A DNA stretch of 64,000 nucleotides, taken from assembly GCA_025200525.1 (NCBI GenBank), contig CM045770.1, forward strand, positions 82,455,647 through 82,519,646, given 5' to 3'. Below, in pieces: positions 44,101 through 55,117 of the stretch (its first letter is position 1; every line of letters begins with the position of its first letter). This DNA comes from Camellia lanceoleosa (Eukaryota; Streptophyta; Magnoliopsida; Ericales; Theaceae). The notes beneath the pieces were generated by a model, which was given only the letters and a program-made list of their open reading frames with translations, ran no database searches and had not been told where the DNA came from. A program made the translations under genes and the position numbers.

Positions 44101-46261
44101 AGCCTAACAAAGCATGCAATTTTACGGAATCAAAGATGGTATTACATGAAGTACCAAAATCATGCACCAAATGGCCTAAGACCCTTAACAAAACATTATG
44201 AGAAGGACAAAACAAGGCTCTTTCCAGGCCTGATGAAGACTCAAAACAGAAGCCAAATAAGCTCAAAGGGGCATGCCAAATAGGAGTAGAACATGAATTC
44301 AAAGCAAGTGGCATGTAGAGCATGAAAACCAGGTTGAGCCCTTCTTCAATGTTGAAGAGGGGCTCAAAATAAGCACAATATTAGTTCATGAGATGCTCCA
44401 AATCAGACCAAAAATAGGCCAAATAAATCATGCAATTTTACGGAAAATATGGAGGATTACAAAGAAAGTGCATGATAGAGAGGCCAAACATGATTGAGCC
44501 CTTCTTCAAAGTTGAAGAAGGGTTCAAAATAGGCCCACTCACAGTATATATCAGGCTCGAAAATGGATCACTCAAAAGCCAAACAAAGCATGCAATTTAT
44601 TGGCCTAAAGAGTGGTATTGAAAGAGGTGCATCATGGAGACACCAAACAGAGCTGAGCCCTTCTACAAAGTTGTAGAGGGGCTCAAAATAAGCCTAAAAC
44701 CATTAGGGGTCGGAGCCCAAAACAAAAAGCAAGTAGGGTAAAGAATTGATTCAAAATTGTGCTAGAAAAAGGGAATTAGAGTCTTACCCTTGGAGACAAG
44801 TCTTTTGTTGCTTCTTGGCTTCAATTTGTTGGTCCTTAGCCTTTGAAAAACCCTCCTTTGCTGCTGGAATGGAGGTGGTGATGGTGGTGCTTAGGGTTGA
44901 TGAAGGAATGAGCTAGGTACTTGAAGGTTTTTGGAGGTTTTGGAGATGAAAATGGAAGCTATGGGAGAGAGGCTCTTGAGAAGAAATTTTGTAACCCTAA
45001 CAAAGAAGGAGGTCAGCCCCTTAAATGGGCAAGAAAGGGGTGTAAAAGGGAGGGAAATGCACCCAAGCTTTCCCTCCCAAAATATCCCCCGGAGGCTAGG
45101 ATATTTTGAAGAAACAAATGATACCAGTGTAAAGTGCTCAAAAGGAGAAAGCAGCGGCCAGGTGCTTTTCTGAGGTGGCGGCCAGCACCCTCAGTGGCCG
45201 GCCACCCCCTATGGCCGGCCAGCCACCCCTTATGGCCGGCCAGCCAAGTGCAAAAATGAAAAGTTGAATTAATGGCCGACCATCATTTTTTAGGGTCCTC
45301 CCATGTGTGTAGAACAAGACCCCATAGTTGGAATTTGGCAACTCTGAAACAGGAGGCACAACATTGCATTTGAAAGAGAGGCTCAAAAATGAAAACAAGA
45401 ATTACTGGCCGACCACCACTTTTTAGGGTCCTCCCATGTCCCCTCATCACAAATATGTAGTCCCGGCTCGAAGAAAATATCCCCAGGGTGTTCAACATTG
45501 GCCCGGAAGTGAGCAAAACGGGCGCCGGAGGAGCGAAACTGGTTTTCTGGAACAATTGCTGGCCTCCCACCCTCCAGTGATCTTCTTGATGCTAAAACAG
45601 AGGTACCTGTCAAAATTGAACAAAAATCGATGCAAAATGAAAGCTCGGGGCCAAAACCGGGCAGTTCGGGGTCCCGAAAACCGGCTGTAAGCACCGAAAG
45701 TGGTGTTCGGCCACGAAGCGGGCATCAAAGGCCCCAGTGTTCCTCATAATGACAAAACAGAGGCACCTGCCAAAAATGAACAAAAACTGATACAAAATGA
45801 AAGCTCGGGGCCAAACCGCAGCGGTCCCGAAAATCCCAGAAGTTAATCAAAAGTGGCGACGGCCATGAAGTGGTACCAGATGCCCGTGTCCTCGAATGAT
45901 AAAACAGGCACTTGCCAAAACAGAGAAATCGGAGATGGTTGGGTCTCGAACCGAGGCATACTACCGACGGCCCAAAACCGGAACTGCCCGAATGGGCGAA
46001 ATGGCCTCTGACCACGAAAAAGTAGCTCGCGACCACCGGAAGATAGTCTACGGGACCATTCCCTCCCCTCAGGAAAGAAAACAGAGAAAACCGAGTCTGG
46101 TTCGCAAACCGAGACAAGGCACAGAAGAGAGTTCGGAAGCCCGGAGGCAGGGCGCATGGCCGCGACTCTGAGACTTCTGAACGAGCACGACATGCAACAT
46201 CACCGAGCGCCCAATCAGTGACGTCTGAGTCTTAAGGTCGGTCAAAAATGGGGTGTCTACA
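41187..46261 (-). mobile_element. Giant non-coding LTR, copy C (complete, 5-bp TSD)
   Basis: 5075 bp with a perfect TSD GTCGG (41182-41186, 46262-46266), nested in copy B. Minus strand: starts TGTAGACACCCC, ends GGGCTTGTTACA. It is the only one of the three giant LTRs with both ends and a clean TSD, so it sets the true size of the unit. It has hairpin modules at 44344-44357, 44501-44520 and 44660-44678, an expanded tandem block at 42871-43495 and the conserved hairpin at 42744-42769. The ORF at 42464-43171 spans the tandem block and is not credible as a gene. Confidence 0.78.
42871..43495 (-). repeat. Tandem expansion inside giant LTR C
   Basis: About six units, each containing CCTCGAAATGCGTGCAC. 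The first two are about 97 bp; later ones are about 135-143 bp with an added block carrying CCTCAGCCGCACTCACATAA. Copies A (near 34825-34950) and B (near 48260-48380) have a single unit, so the expansion is specific to C. Confidence 0.8.
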
Positions 46262-49200
46262 GTCGGCCATCAATTGTTCTTGACCCTTTTGAACCCCTCT
46301 GAAAAGTTGGTTTTTCTCTCTCCTGGGTTACATTTTCTGGGTTTTGACCATACAGCTGTGTTGTACACACATGAGAGGCCACCTTTTTGGGGTGGCCGGC
46401 CACTAATTTTTCTTGGACCTTTTGCACCTGGCCGGCCGGCCAGGGGAGGTAGCCGGCCGATCACCTGAACCTCTTGAACCTGGCCGGCCATTCTTCTCTC
46501 TCCTGGTGCATGCCAGCTGTGCCAGCTATTTTGCACTAGACCCTGCCCAGGGGACTGCCCTTTTAGGGGGGAAATTTGAATTGGTTTTCCCCCCTTTTGT
46601 TTCACTCCTCTCCCTCTATATAACCAGCCTCTCCCCTCCATTTCTAAGGGTTAGAAACCAGCTGAGGCACCATTACACATACTCTCCCTATATCTATACT
46701 TCAGCCTTCCAAACCCTAAGATTCTTTCACCATTTGCACTACAACCCATAGCACCACACCTTCACACTCCATTCCAGAAACTTGGAGGCCATTTGCAGAG
46801 GTTGGAAGCTCAGAATCTCGGACCAGAAGCTGCAGGAAAGTTGTGCTACAAGGGTAAGCTCCTATTTTTCCCTTTTTTGCACTATTTTGTTCTATATCTT
46901 AGCCCCTTTTGCAAGCATTTTTGGCTTTGACCCAAACTAGAAACAGTCTTATTTTGAGCTCATCTTCATGTTTGATTGAGGAATTTTTTCTGTTTGAGGT
47001 CATCTGCTACCCCTTTCCCTTTATCTCTCTTTTAAGGCTATTTTTTGCATGATATATTAGCCCTATTTGTAAGCATTTCTGGGCTTCGATCTAAACTGTA
47101 AAGTGCTTTATTTTGAGCCCCTCTTCAACTTTGTTGAAGGTCTCTTCACTGTTTGAGGCCAGCTACTGCCTCTTGCTCTCTATCTCTCTTTTAGGGCCAT
47201 TTTTGCATCATATTTTAGCCTTACTTGTGAGCATATTTGAGATTTTTCATAAACTGTAAAGTATCTTTTTTTGAGCCTTTCTTCAACTTTGTTGAAGGGC
47301 TCTTTGCTGTTTGAGGCCATTTACTGCCCTGTTTGTTCAATCTCTCTTTTAGGGCTTATTTTGCATGATACATTAGCCTTATTTGTGAGCCTTTTTGGAC
47401 CTCGACCTAAACTGAAAAAAGTCTTTTTTTGACATCATCTTCATGTTTGATTAAGGTCTATTCTCTGTTTGGGGTCATCTTCCCCCTATGCATGCTTCAT
47501 CTCTCCATGATTAGGGCTATGCATTAGAACACTTGCATTGGCCATGGTTTGGCTTCTTAGCCACTGAAATACAGTGGATTTTCAGTGGTTTAAGTGTATT
47601 CTCGAAGGCTAAAATCAAAGGGGGGTGACCCCCTCTCACCTAGTTTTGCTTGATGGTCTTTTTGGCCTTCCAAAGAGGCCCTATCTTGCATGCTTTGTTG
47701 ACTGATTTCAAGGCTAATTTGATGAGTTTTAGGAGTATCATATTTGATTTCCAGAGTTTATTTAGCTATGCTAAGTGTCCTTGATGCATGTGCTTAATAA
47801 CCCCTTGTATGCCCTTCCAAAAGAACACGTCATTTGTGCATGTGTTGGCTGCATTTCAGAGGTTATTTGGGCATGTTTTGGCCTATTTTATTCACTGATT
47901 TTTTGCTGGTTTGATGAGTTCTCACTTGCTTCATATACATGCCATGTAAACCATGTTTGCTAGTCAAAGATTGCATGCTTTTTTTAGTCCATCTTGCTAG
48001 CATCTTTTGGCCATGCTTTGAACTAGAAATGTTCATGTTTTGGAACTGCCTTGGTTCTGTCTTTATACTTCATGATCAAATAATGCATGCTTTGTATAGC
48101 TATAGGTCAATGCATGTGCCTAGTTTTGTGTTTCGGGACCATTCCATGCATCGGGTGCCATGTTTCCATGTTTCGGGATCATTTTGCATCACATTTTAGT
48201 GCTGGAACTTGCATGTTTGTATGCCATATTTCATGCCTTGCCATGCCTTGTTAGAGTGGCATTTGTGCCTCAGGATCGGTCCTCGGTTTGCGTGCATGTG
48301 TGTGCGCATCTCGAATGTCTCATTTTCCATCTTATGGCCACTGATGTGAGTGTGGCTGAGGTCCACTCATGTTGGTGTAAGTCCATTATGCATTGTGTAT
48401 GCCATTTCAATTCATAGCATTGCGTATACTAGATTGTATGTTAGAGCATCGTGTATGCCGTGTTACATCGTGCATTGTGTATGCCATTTCATAGCATTGT
48501 GTATGCTAGGTTGTATATTAGTTGCATAGTGCATGCCATCTCATTTGCATTGTGTTTGGGATAGGAGTTAGCCCGAGCACGGGAAACGAGGGACGTTTCG
48601 TACTTTGAGTGACGGAACGTGTCTCAATTCCCAGTCGCCGACACTTCAGATTATCTTTTATGGAGTTTAGGCCTTGTTGTGTTTTCATGTGCATTCATTC
48701 CATATTGAGTCATGCAAATCGACTCCTCGGCCATCATGCATCGAGATGCGCGATTGGTGGCACGAGGATCGAGGACTACGCTCCCTGAAGAGTAGTCAAG
48801 AAACATATGTGAAAATACATTGCCATGCCCCTTTCCTGCTCTCTGTTGCAGCAAATCAGAAACCGACAATCTCTTAGGACTTCGCGCAATATTTCGAGCT
48901 TAATTGTAAATAGAGGCTAATCGGGCATCGCGATGGATTTCCGCGCCAAGCAACTCAAACATGCATCATTCATCATTCGGAACAGAGCTGAGGCAGTCCA
49001 GGGGCTTGCATGCCAATTTACTGTTTTTCCTAGTTAATTTGTTAATTAATTAGGGTTTTGTATTTATTCGGACTGTACTATTCATTCGGACTGTACTATT
49101 CATTTGGGACTGTATATTATTTATTCGGACCCTCCGAGCGAGGGCACAATTGTAATAAGTGTGCGTGCGTGCGATGTATGTCTTCCAATTCCACGTCTTT

Positions 49201-50253
49201 CTCTCCCTTTTATCTACCAGCTTATGATGGTTTGATTAGGACATGTTTCAATTAGTATACAGTATGATAGCATGTTTGCATTCATTCATTTGTTTTGCAT
49301 GCACCGGGCTCGGCACATCATAACTCATTACATTGTATTTAAATTCCTAGTTAGATACATGTTAGCTGTAGCATTCCATATGTCATGTTTAGAATAGTCG
49401 AGCCTATCTTAGTTGCATTCCTGCATGTGTTGTATTAGGCATTTCCGTATAGTTAGGATCATGCATGGATTTCTAACATAGTTTCTGTTTTGGCTTGGAG
49501 TACTCGGTAAGTTTTTACGCTTTAGCATCCTTGCATGTGTGTGAGTGACTACCATGATAGCATGCTTACCATGAGGCTATTTGCTTATGTGATATAACTA
49601 CCTGAATGCCTGTGGGTGAAGGTTGGGTTATTTGGATTGGAACAATGCATTGACTGTGAGTTTTAAGCCCACTAGATAGTGGCAAAACCATCTTTTCTAA
49701 GCCCACCCGAGGGTGGCAAAATCTGCATTTTAAGCCTACTTGCGGGTAGCAAACCATCTTTCAAAAACAAACATAAAATGTTTTGTTCCAATTCAGGCGA
49801 TCCAGTCTATACTTATATACTGTGCGCATCACGTAGTAAATCTAGGCTAATAACTGGAATAAGAATGCATAATGTTTTCAAAACTAGATATCATGGTTAG
49901 TAGAGGCCGATCTTTGATCGGGCGAGCGGGGGTGCTCACGAAGTGACCTTCCCCAATCGTACTCAAGTTCCCGAGCCGAGGCAACTTTGGTGATGACGGA
50001 CACGTGGCCTTAGGCAACGAGTCAGGATTTCCTAAATTTTCCAAAAATAAAATATTTAGGTGGCGACTTTGTATCTAGCAAAGCAGTCCATGTTTGACAC
50101 TTCTTTCAAAAATCTGTTTTCTCAAAACGATTTGCCGGATTTGGACTCTTTGGTTCAGATATAGAACCATGACAATTAGAGTCCTGAACTGTAGTGAGCC
50201 CAAAATGAACGGAACGGGACTCATCCCTCCCGGGGCGTTCGGGGACGTCTACA

Positions 50254-50887
50254 CATGTCATATGGCGTCCAGGCGAACACTTCGGTATTTGAGATTAAGA
50301 ATTCCATTAATTTAGTTCTCTCAGTGTTGGACAAAGACGAGCCTAGCAAAAGAACCTTTCTAGGTCCTTTTTATCTATCCTTACCTCAACCAAGTCTTCC
50401 ACTGCCTTTTGCTCTGCTGCTTTGCCCACGTCTGCAAACTGTTCATTGCTTTCTAGTTCTTCCACCTTTGTACATACCTTTTTGCAGCCTGACTACCATT
50501 TACCGTGATGAAGCATTGTTTTGATATAATTTGGTCTCACAAGACTTTTTCAATTACTCCGGCTTCGTTGGGGAACCGCAATGCTTGATGGTAGGTTGAG
50601 GCTACTGAGCGCATGGCATACAGCTATGTCCTTTCCAAGATAATGTTATAGGTGGAAGGGACCTTTGGTACCCAGAATTCCACCTGTTTTGTTACGGTTT
50701 CTGCTATGACTGGAAGGATTATCTTGCATACTGGCCATTCTGGCATTGAGTTGAAACCGACGAGGGGAGATGTCGCAGGTGCCAAGTCTTTGTCCTCTAA
50801 CCTTGCTAAAACCTTATCCGTTGGTTCGTAAGCAAGGTGCGACATTGGCATCCCTACCTCGACACTCCCGTGTGTCCTAGGGGCCAA
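50254..50887 (-). pseudogene. Protease remnant and PR-RT linker of Tat element 1
   Basis: 50624-50887 reads SPLVGFNSMPEWPVCKIILPV, VTKQVEFWVPKVPSTYNIILE, the second half of a retropepsin with its usual F-V/YN-ILGR segment. The part from 50623 to 50254, broken by stops, keeps linker residues such as LVEVRIDKKD. The first half of the protease with the catalytic D-S/T-G is not present. Confidence 0.65.
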
Positions 50888-51010
50888 TCGCTATAGGGCT
50901 AAAACTCTGCGAGGGTCGCGAGCCCTAGTATTTTCCTTCCATTGGGCCTTCTCCTCCAGCACTGTTCGTAGGTCCGTAGATCTAGGCAACTCCGAGTGCC
51001 TTAATGTCGT

Positions 51011-51538
51011 CTAATGCATGTGCGAGGGCCGATAAATGCTTCCCGATGTATACGACTTTTCAGTCCTCGTTCTCTCAGACCTGGAGTAACGAGTCCTGGA
51101 AGTCCTTGATTGAGTGTCGCCTGTTTTATGGCTCTTGCTTTCTGTTTGTGATGGCGTGTCCTGCCTGTCATGATCTTTTGAGTATAGAGAGGGCGTGTTG
51201 CCTTTGTGCCTCTCTTCTGTCGCCATCTCTTTTCCCTTTATCTGGTGTTTCATCGTCTCCATGTCTGCCGCCATCTTCCTGATTAATTCATCTTGTTCCT
51301 TAACGCGATCCTCCAGAACTTGGGGGTCCAACCTTCGCCTCTGTCTTTCGGGACTTTGAGAGCAACGGGGACTAGTGCCTCGTCTCTCCCGCGCGTCCCT
51401 CCGGGAGTTCCGTCGCTGAGGTTCTAAATCTGCCATGGGAGGGATGAAAGGTAAACCTTCATGCTTTCCACCTGCCTTGGGGGTTTGCCTATCAATGGCA
51501 GATTGCGACAAGTCTTCATTGTGCGCCATTGCTTCCAA
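51011..51538 (-). pseudogene. gag N-terminal part of Tat element 1
   Basis: 175-residue frame directly after the PBS. It starts MEAMAHNEDL and contains a proline/arginine-rich section (PPMADLEPQRRNSRRDARERRG) and a short coiled-coil (EDRVKEQDELIRKMAADMETM), then a Ser/Thr/Arg-rich tail. The position and charge pattern fit the N-terminus of Tat gag. The gag core and zinc knuckle, which should follow, are absent: protease-like sequence begins at 50887, so an internal deletion is likely. Confidence 0.6.
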
Positions 51539-51584
51539 CTGGAGCGGTAAACTCGTTCAAAAGGTTTTGTTCCTTGTGAAATTT

Positions 51585-51599
51585 CCACAGATGGCGCCA
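51585..51599 (-). other. Primer-binding site of Tat element 1
   Basis: Minus strand TGGCGCCATCTGTGG, two bases inside the LTR end at 51602. It matches the PBS style of element 2 (TGGCGCCGTCTGTGG). Confidence 0.75.
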
Positions 51600-51601
51600 A
51601 T

Positions 51602-52076
51602 TGTACGAACAGGAAATAATTCTTCTCATATGATCCTGTTGATCAAGTTTACGCTCCCCCAAACGTCGTCGCTTTGTTTCCTGAAAACACAAACGTTGTC
51701 GCTTTGTTTCCTGAAAACACAAACGTGAGCTAATCGGCGGGTGTGTGTCGGAAACCCCTCCGATGCCTGAGTCAACAACTAGACAATAGACAATAAGTTT
51801 TGTGTATTCTAGAGTAAAAATTGTGATACCTGTACATAGGTTTTGTTGTGAGTTTTTATAGTTTTTGCCTGGCACAAGCCTAGTAGGACTCTTATTCCTC
51901 AATATAGAGTCCTCCTAGGAATCACACTCCTGAAAGATAATACTTATCCTTCAACACCCTCCTCACTGCTTAAACCAAGTGAGATGTTTTTACCACGACT
52001 GAATAATAGTATGACTGAGCTAACACTAGGCCCTTTAACATACTCAATCTGGTGCTTTCATATGCAAGGCCTAGCT
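51602..52076 (-). repeat. Tat element 1, right LTR (5' LTR)
   Basis: Colinear with 24165-24609. It is 30 bp longer because of a tandem duplication at 51661-51720 (unit begins AAACGTCGTCGCTTTG). Several substitutions separate the two LTRs, so this element is older than element 2. Confidence 0.78.
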
Positions 52077-52118
52077 AATCAAATATAATAAATCTGGTGC
52101 TTTCAAAATAATAATAAT

Positions 52119-52693
52119 TGTGGGGATATATTTTCAGAGCACCAGCACGTGGCCGGGGTGACGCCGATGCGTCAGCTTAGGTGCCTCGTGTCCTAATTGT
52201 TATGCCGAGGTAATCACGGATAGGCCGAGGTTATCTCCGAAGATATCAGAATCCGAGATAAGCGGATATGGGACAAGAGTCCTAGAATGAAGAGGGAACT
52301 CAACCTGGATAAGGGATAAGAGTCCTAGATTGGGAGAAACTTCAGTTTGGGTAAAGATAAACTCTTGGGGAGTTTTGTCCTAATTCCACTGAGAGTCCTA
52401 GCTTAGCAGTAATCCTAAGTCCATTAGGGCCAGGCTCCTATTGGGACTAGGATTGTATTGGCTATAAAAGAGAGGCACCCCCATGGGTCTAAGGTATGCT
52501 TTTGATACTCAAGCTTGTGAGTTTAGCACTTGATTTATCTTTGAGAGATATACTGACTTGATCGTCGGAGTGCCCCCGGGTGGACGAACCACCATGATTC
52601 TTATATTTCGCGTGACAGGTGCCAAAGCCATCTATTCTCGGTGTTTCCAGTTGACTACTAAGCGGGCGGTGTGGTCAGAAAATCACTCACACA
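52119..52693 (+). repeat. Tat element 2, 5' LTR
   Basis: TGTGGGGATA...CACACA, 575 bp. A CCAAT-like ATTGG lies just before the TATA box at 52463. Positions 52119-52567 match 62316-62764 exactly by eye. The last 126 bp differ by several small indels. Confidence 0.93.
52463..52470 (+). promoter_or_regulatory. TATA box of Tat element 2 LTR
   Basis: TATAAAAG, preceded by GTATTGGC. The same box is at 62660-62667 in the 3' LTR. Likely core promoter for the element RNA. Confidence 0.7.
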
Positions 52694-52696
52694 ATT

Positions 52697-52714
52697 TGGC
52701 GCCGTCTGTGGGAA
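52697..52714 (+). other. Primer-binding site of Tat element 2
   Basis: TGGCGCCGTCTGTGGGAA, three bases after the LTR end. The exact tRNA cannot be named with certainty without a search. Confidence 0.8.
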
Positions 52715-52728
52715 CGAGAGAAGAGTAG

Positions 52729-54380
52729 ATGGCCAGTAACACGCAGAAGGATCAGGTTGGGGACGGCACTCCAGTTGGGAGTGGACGACCCGTCGACCTT
52801 AACGCAGAAATGCATCATTAACGAGGAAGCTCGTGATCAGAATCACGCAGAGAACACCGTCGGCCAAGACGGTGGTACATCGAAGAAAGCAGACAGGGGC
52901 AAATACTATAACGAGGACGACCTCCAGACATGGAAAGACAGATGCCTGAGAAGGGATCAAGAAGTAAAGGAGATGGCAAATAAGTTGGCAGACCTTCAGT
53001 CGGTCGTCAACTTCATGATGCAGAATAATGTCATGCACCGCCATACCGCCGCAGACACACCAATGCCAAAGAAAGAACGCCTGTAAGAAGGGACGGAAAG
53101 AAATCCCCGAAGCCCCACAACACACGAGGAGCGGAAGGTACTCTCACCGACCCTCCAGGGAAATCGGCCGAGAAGAGCCGAGGAGAGAAGAGTCCCGAAG
53201 GACATATCGCGAGAAGGAAGCAGACCCCAAAGAACATCGGCATGTTCCGGGGCGGGTATTGTGTTTCGATGCATCCTGCGGAGAAGGATCAAAAAGGGGC
53301 CACCATGAGGCCGAGAGTAGTGCGCCGAAAAGGCTGAAGCCCAATGACAGCCGGGCTGCAGGAAGAAGTAAAGAGGACTTAAGAGATTACCTCAAGAGGA
53401 AACAGGAGAATGCCGGAGCCGAAGTAACTTCCCCGGTTAAGCCGAGGACTCCATTCTCGGCAGAATTGGATAGATTCGTCGCGCCAAAAAGATTCAGTAT
53501 GCCGAGGCTCCAGATATATGATGGTAAGTCGGACCCTAACTTCCATGTTGGATTATTTTTAAATTCAATGGCACTGTACAGTGGGAACGAGCCGTTGCTC
53601 GCAGTGTTCCTTCATCCTTCGGGAGATTGCATCGACCGTTCCACAAACCGCCAAAGGGAGCGTGAAGAGTGGAAGGCTCGCCGAGATGTTTGTTGCCGTG
53701 TTCATAACAAACAAACTGCAGCCCCTGAGGGTGGATGCGTTGATGGCCCTAAAAATTAGCAAAGACGAAAGCCTTAGGGCTTATGCAAAGAGGTACTATG
53801 AGGTGTTCAATCGAATACCAGAATGCAACCAGGAGGTGGCGGTCGTATCTTTCAAGAACGGCTCAAGGATGACCGTCCATTACGGAAGTCTTTGGCGAAA
53901 AGCTTTTTGATCTTCCTCGCCAAAGAGCATGGAAGAACTCATGGCAAGAATTGAGAAGACGACGAGCCGAGGAAGACACCTCGGGAACAAGGAGACGAAG
54001 AAAAAAGGCAACGGTTCAAGCGAGGCCGAGGTAACAATGGACAAAACAAACAGAGATGAGTTGAGGGCTAAACAAGCAAGGATTTACGGTGTTCAATTCC
54101 GTCCAAAAAGTCCTTGACCAAATCAAATCACTACTTCAGGCACCGCAAGAGCGCAAGGAGAATTCATGGGAGAAACCTTGGTAGGCGTTTTACCACAATG
54201 AGCAGGTCACCCGACTCAGGTTGCAGGGCCCTTAAAGCACACTTAGAAGATCTGGTGAGGCAAGGCCATTTAAGAGACCTTGTGGATGAGGCCGTAATCA
54301 GGAAGAGCAGCACGATTGCCTCAAGCACCAGCTTCAACCAGCAAGTAGAACCACAGCAAAGCAGGACCTCGGGTGGTTAA
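52729..54380 (+). pseudogene. gag of Tat element 2, broken
   Basis: ATG at 52729 follows the PBS (MASNTQKDQVGDGTP) but stops at 52819. The reading continues in 52757-53086 with a coiled-coil (TWKDRCLRRDQEVKEMANKL). 53028-53759 carries PFSAELDRFVAPKRFSMP and YDGKSDPNFHVGLF, the start of the retrotransposon gag (capsid-like) domain. 53581-53910 continues with NKLQPLRVDALMALKISKDE and LRAYAKRYYEVFNRI. 53929-54117 starts MEELMARIEK. The region before RALKAHLEDLVRQGHLRDL, where a CCHC knuckle is expected, has no clear knuckle. At least four frame changes are visible. Confidence 0.8.
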
Positions 54381-55117
54381 CGTGATCCACTCTGGTGAAT
54401 GCAAACGACATACGGGGAGACGCAGAGGGTGAAACATCCGCAAAGATGTCAACCAGTGTCGGATCGAAAAGACCTCGCACGAAGATTGCCAAGGACCAAT
54501 GATAACTTTCACAGAGGCCGACCTTGACATGGTTCAAAGATCCGCACAATGATGCCCCGGTAGTATCCTCCGGGTGGGGAGTGCTGTGAAACGATCTTGA
54601 TTGATCAAGGCGCCTCGCGACATCATGTATGTCGATGCTACAAGGAGTTAGGCCTTCACCGACGACATGGAACACTCAACGCCCGATGGTCGGCTTCAAT
54701 GGAACGCCGACATGGCCTTTTAGGCGCAAGCTTGGAGGTACAAGCCGCACGAAGAAGATGAGGACAGAATTTATTGTGATTGATACGCCTTCACCTTACA
54801 ACATCATCCTGGGGAAGCCGTGGTTGCATGCAATGGGGGCAGTTCCCTCAACATTGCATCAACTGCTACGATTCCCAACGGAACATGGGATTGAGGAAAT
54901 CAGAGGAGATCGATTCAGAAGTAAAAATTGCTCCATGGCAAAGAATGAAGTTAACTGCGCAAAGATTCGAGAACCAGCGGAAGCAGAGGTTGAAGAAGAG
55001 GACATGAAAGTCCTAGATGATATCGGCAAGGAGCCGACCGAGAAGAGTGAAGAAGCATTGAAGAAAATCTCGCACAAGAGGGCGATGAGGAACGCTTTTC
55101 TTCTCAAGACAGATTAG
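54381..55117 (+). pseudogene. Protease of Tat element 2, broken
   Basis: Retropepsin-like region. The active-site segment near 54595-54660 reads [10 protein letters not shown] followed by YKELGL in one frame; the usual form is D-S/T-G, here DQG. The flap and C-terminal half lie in another frame: [21 protein letters not shown] (54629-55117). A linker follows, rich in Glu/Lys ([17 protein letters not shown]). Frames are broken between the active site and PYNIILG. Confidence 0.7.

Larger units (their letters stand above)
40460..50253 (+). mobile_element. Giant non-coding LTR, copy B, interrupted by copy C
   Basis: Starts TGTAGACACCCC at 40460 and ends GGGGACGTCTACA at 50253. Copy C (41187-46261, opposite strand) has inserted into it, so B itself is about 4.7 kb. 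It contains a TATA box (46617-46623), hairpin modules (47123-47139, 47281-47297) and the conserved hairpin at 48594-48619. No protein domain is seen. It lies between DM and PGIDP of the host polyprotein. The flanks (GGCAC left, CATGT right) do not give a clean TSD. Interpreted as a solo LTR of an unidentified large retrotransposon, perhaps Ogre-like from its length alone. Confidence 0.7.
24165..52076 (-). mobile_element. Tat-type Ty3/gypsy retrotransposon 1, split by nested insertions
   Basis: Minus-strand LTR retrotransposon. Read from the right: LTR (51602-52076), PBS, gag N-terminus, protease remnant, RT, RNase H and a second RNase H, integrase, a repeat array, an antisense gene-like block, and LTR (24165-24609). 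The RT-RNase H-integrase order and the RT motifs are those of Ty3/gypsy. The additional RVT_3-type RNase H and antisense ORF point to the Tat lineage. Three later insertions (31577-37407, 37896-40166, 40460-50253) account for about 17.9 kb, leaving about 10 kb. The right outer edge is uncertain: LTR similarity ends at 52076, and 42 bp of AT-rich sequence separate it from element 2. Confidence 0.85.
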
